From Cymodocea nodosa (lineage: Eukaryota; Streptophyta; Magnoliopsida; Alismatales; Cymodoceaceae), in NCBI GenBank assembly GCA_036874045.1, contig CM072338.1, positions 17,010,501 to 17,074,500 of the forward strand: 64,000 nt of DNA. The letters are read 5' to 3'. Position numbers and translations under genes: made by a program. This document shows, piece by piece, positions 61,522-64,000 of the stretch. The notes under the pieces are model-generated. The model was not told the DNA's origin, searched no databases, and worked only from the letters and a program-made list of their open reading frames with translations. Positions within the stretch are counted from its first letter, which is position 1. Each line of letters begins with the position of its first letter.

Positions 61522-64000
61522 TAACACATGGGATGCAACTATAACCGCTACATTTGCATGGGTTACAATCAATTCAAAGAAATTGTGCATGGAGGGAATT
61601 CTTGCGTGACTCCACGTTGGAATTCAAATTTTTAATTGACTTCTTACATGGATGTGGTGGGTCTTTAAGTTCACTTTCAATATTCTTAAAAAAAAAGAAA
61701 AAGATGACAATGTCTGCATGGGCTTGGAGGCTTAAAAAAGGTATTTCTGAAATGCTAGGAATTGAGTAGGTGAGGTGTGAGCCTTTGGGAGTTCAATTCC
61801 AAGTAAAAAATTTATAAGAGAAGGCAGAGGGAAGATTGTAGGCTTTAGGACCCGAACATAGGGAACATTACTTCTCCTTTGAGAGGAGGAGGAGGAGGAG
61901 GGGACATGGGCCTTTGGGTCCAACCGAACGTACTTGTCCTTCCATAAAAGAGAGGAAAAAAGACACGTGGGTCCATAAGGGCATGATATTTCTATTCTTA
62001 GATGTGAGCCGAGGTTACCGTAAAAATAGGATGTTTACTATCATGCGTAATAATAGAAAATAGTTTCGCAAATGTAATCTAATAATATTGGTAAAGTAAA
62101 TATTTTCTCAAAGATTCTACGTTGGTAAAAAAAAAGAAAAAAAAGATACAGAACATAATATATACATTATTATTATTATTATCACTGTTAATTATTCGCA
62201 ATAAACACTCCAGTATATGTTTCAAACACTCTGGCTACTATTCATGATATTTTTTTTACAAAAGAACCTTCCAATCATTCGTTTAATATGAGAACCATAA
62301 TTTACATTCTCAATCTATTTCTAAATTAATAACAATAATGTATTATCAAAAAGAAATCACGATAATTTATTTCATAATAATGGAAATAATTTCATTATTT
62401 TCGACATTAAGAACGGTAAATGGTGAAAAGTTTATTTTGAACGTTATTTACTCGTAAATATTTATAAGTATATAAAATAAGTCGTGGACAAGAAAAAAAA
62501 CACTGGTAAAAGTGTAACATCCAATAAAAATAAATAAAATCTGAATCTATTTTATTTATTTATTATTAATTATTTTTGAACTAAAAAATTCGTCTTTTTT
62601 TTTTTCTTCTTCACGCATGATAATGGACAGCTTAGAAAAACAAGGCCCGACCCGATCAATCAAATTATTTTTATAATTGTTGTCGATGTCGTTTTGTGGG
62701 CCGTGAACAATATATTACATAAAACCCGAATGCAAACACAAACTGTTGAGGTCGTCCTGTCGTAACCCCACCCCAGGGGGAAGGGGGGGGCGGCCGGAAA
62801 AGAGAAGGGGTTTCGTTTCTGTTGTTATCACCGTTAAACCTTGGAAAATAAATTTTTTCCGTTTCGTGAAAATGATATCACAACCGCTCCATGGTTGAAT
62901 TATTGGTGTAAGATGATCTGAAATCGTTGGCAAACATTTCTTTCCACTTGTCTAAAAGGTGGATTAGTTTTTATAGTTATGGGCCCAAACAATTGAATTA
63001 TTTAATTACTTCCAGCTGTAAGCGTCGTTGTCCTACTTTTTCGTGAATGCGTCAATTGAACTGGCTCAATCGTGTAGGCTTGGCTTAGATATGGTTTAAA
63101 TTATATTATTAATTTACATGACTTTCTATATTTTTATGCTAAGTCGTCCTTTAATCAAATTGAAGTTTATTGACGCGATCAAATATAAGCACGTAGGTCA
63201 GCACGATGTAAGTAAGTAAGACATTCTAAAATCGGTATATTAAGTAGAATTTTTGTATTTTATTTATACCGATTTTGTTATGTTGCTGATTGTAGAATCG
63301 ATAGGTTGAACTTGAAAACAATATGTATAGCCATTTTATTATAAGTTACGTTTAATTTTTTTATTCGGTATATTGATTTTCTAATTTAATATATTGAAAA
63401 TTGTGATCGTCTAATGTGGTCAAATTGTGTCATTCATCAATATAGTTTAACACTGCTTAACACAGTTCAGTTGAAATCTCTATATTTTCATTAAAAATCT
63501 ACATGTATATCATTGAAATTGATCGTAGATACATTTTTTGTAAAAGGTCCGCACATATATACCATTTATCACTAGATTTTCGTACAATCATGCTGCTTCG
63601 ATTAAGATGACGTAACATTCTCAAACTTAAAATCCAATGTATTTTACGAACTTTCTCCTCAAAAATTGATTTTTCTTTGGGGTTGGTTAATATTTAAACA
63701 ACAAATCTTCTACCTTTTTGATTGATAGACTCGATCTCGAACATTCTCTCTTCTCTTTTCCTTTATTGATTACAGAAAAATGACAGAAATGAATGTTGAT
63801 GCCATTTTTGTATTTATGATTGACTGACCTTGACGATGATATATATACATGCAAGCGATCCCTCTTGTGAATTTTTTAAGCACGAGTCATTGTTTACGTA
63901 CGTCAAAGACTTTTAATTAATCGATGATGTGTATAATTCCTGGCTTGGTAGAAGATCGAGATCGGAGAATGCTGACGCTTTAGTTTTGTATTTAAATATC
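61522..64000. other. AT-rich intergenic DNA to the window end
   Basis: No gene or clear element was recognised. Noted within it are a (TTA)n run near 62165-62181 and a C-tract/G-tract patch at about 62766-62793 (ccccacccc followed by ggggg and gggggggg). Confidence 0.45.

Overview
This is a window of nuclear DNA from a flowering plant. Genes are split by AT-rich GT-AG introns, all recognisable products are plant families, and decayed plant transposons fill much of the rest. GC-rich first exons that fall to AT-rich 3' parts (clearest in the PPR gene and the short 5' exons) suggest a monocot, probably not a grass. That taxonomic call is an inference.

Layout. 1-7.3 kb: no recognisable gene; a LINE-like remnant, a 62-bp tandem repeat and a possible minus-strand leader exon. 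7.4-8.5 kb (+): HEADING DATE REPRESSOR 1-like protein. 10.4-12.8 kb (+): plastid DnaJ-type zinc-finger (BSD2-like) protein. 13.5-18.5 kb: an old Ty1/copia element with both LTRs and a matching 5-bp target duplication, internally deleted and interrupted by a 1.45-kb nested element. 18.7-21.5 kb (-): Tubby-like protein 8, nine exons. 23.6-27.0 kb (+): plastid-targeted Rossmann-fold protein, five exons, with a GC-AG intron. 27.9-32.6 kb: PIF/Harbinger relic with degraded Myb/SANT and DDE genes (-). 33.3-35.0 kb: extremely AT-rich hAT transposase fossil. 35.4-45.3 kb (+): ASHR3-like histone methyltransferase (PHD + AWS/SET/post-SET), eleven exons including a 27-nt microexon, with a copia RT relic in intron 3. 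46.4-48.6 kb (+): intronless PLS-class PPR protein (At3g25970-like). 49.9-50.3 kb (+): possible small membrane protein. 52.8-53.1 kb: unidentified, apparently spliced transcript leader. 54.9-58.7 kb (-): AFG1-like ATPase, fourteen exons. 58.7-64 kb: leader and promoter of that gene, then gene-free AT-rich DNA with a cluster of a TTGGAT-type motif.

The genes are ordinary single-copy plant genes with no operon-like logic. Several serve organelles: the BSD2-like and Rossmann proteins in plastids, and the PPR and AFG1-like proteins in an organelle, the latter probably mitochondria. HDR1-like, TLP8 and ASHR3 are regulatory or nuclear. Exon boundaries were deduced by eye; every junction listed as coding keeps the reading frame and, except where noted, follows GT-AG. 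I found no CRISPR array, no tRNA or rRNA gene and no convincing undescribed molecular system. The most interesting material is the transposon archaeology and some unusual splice structures.
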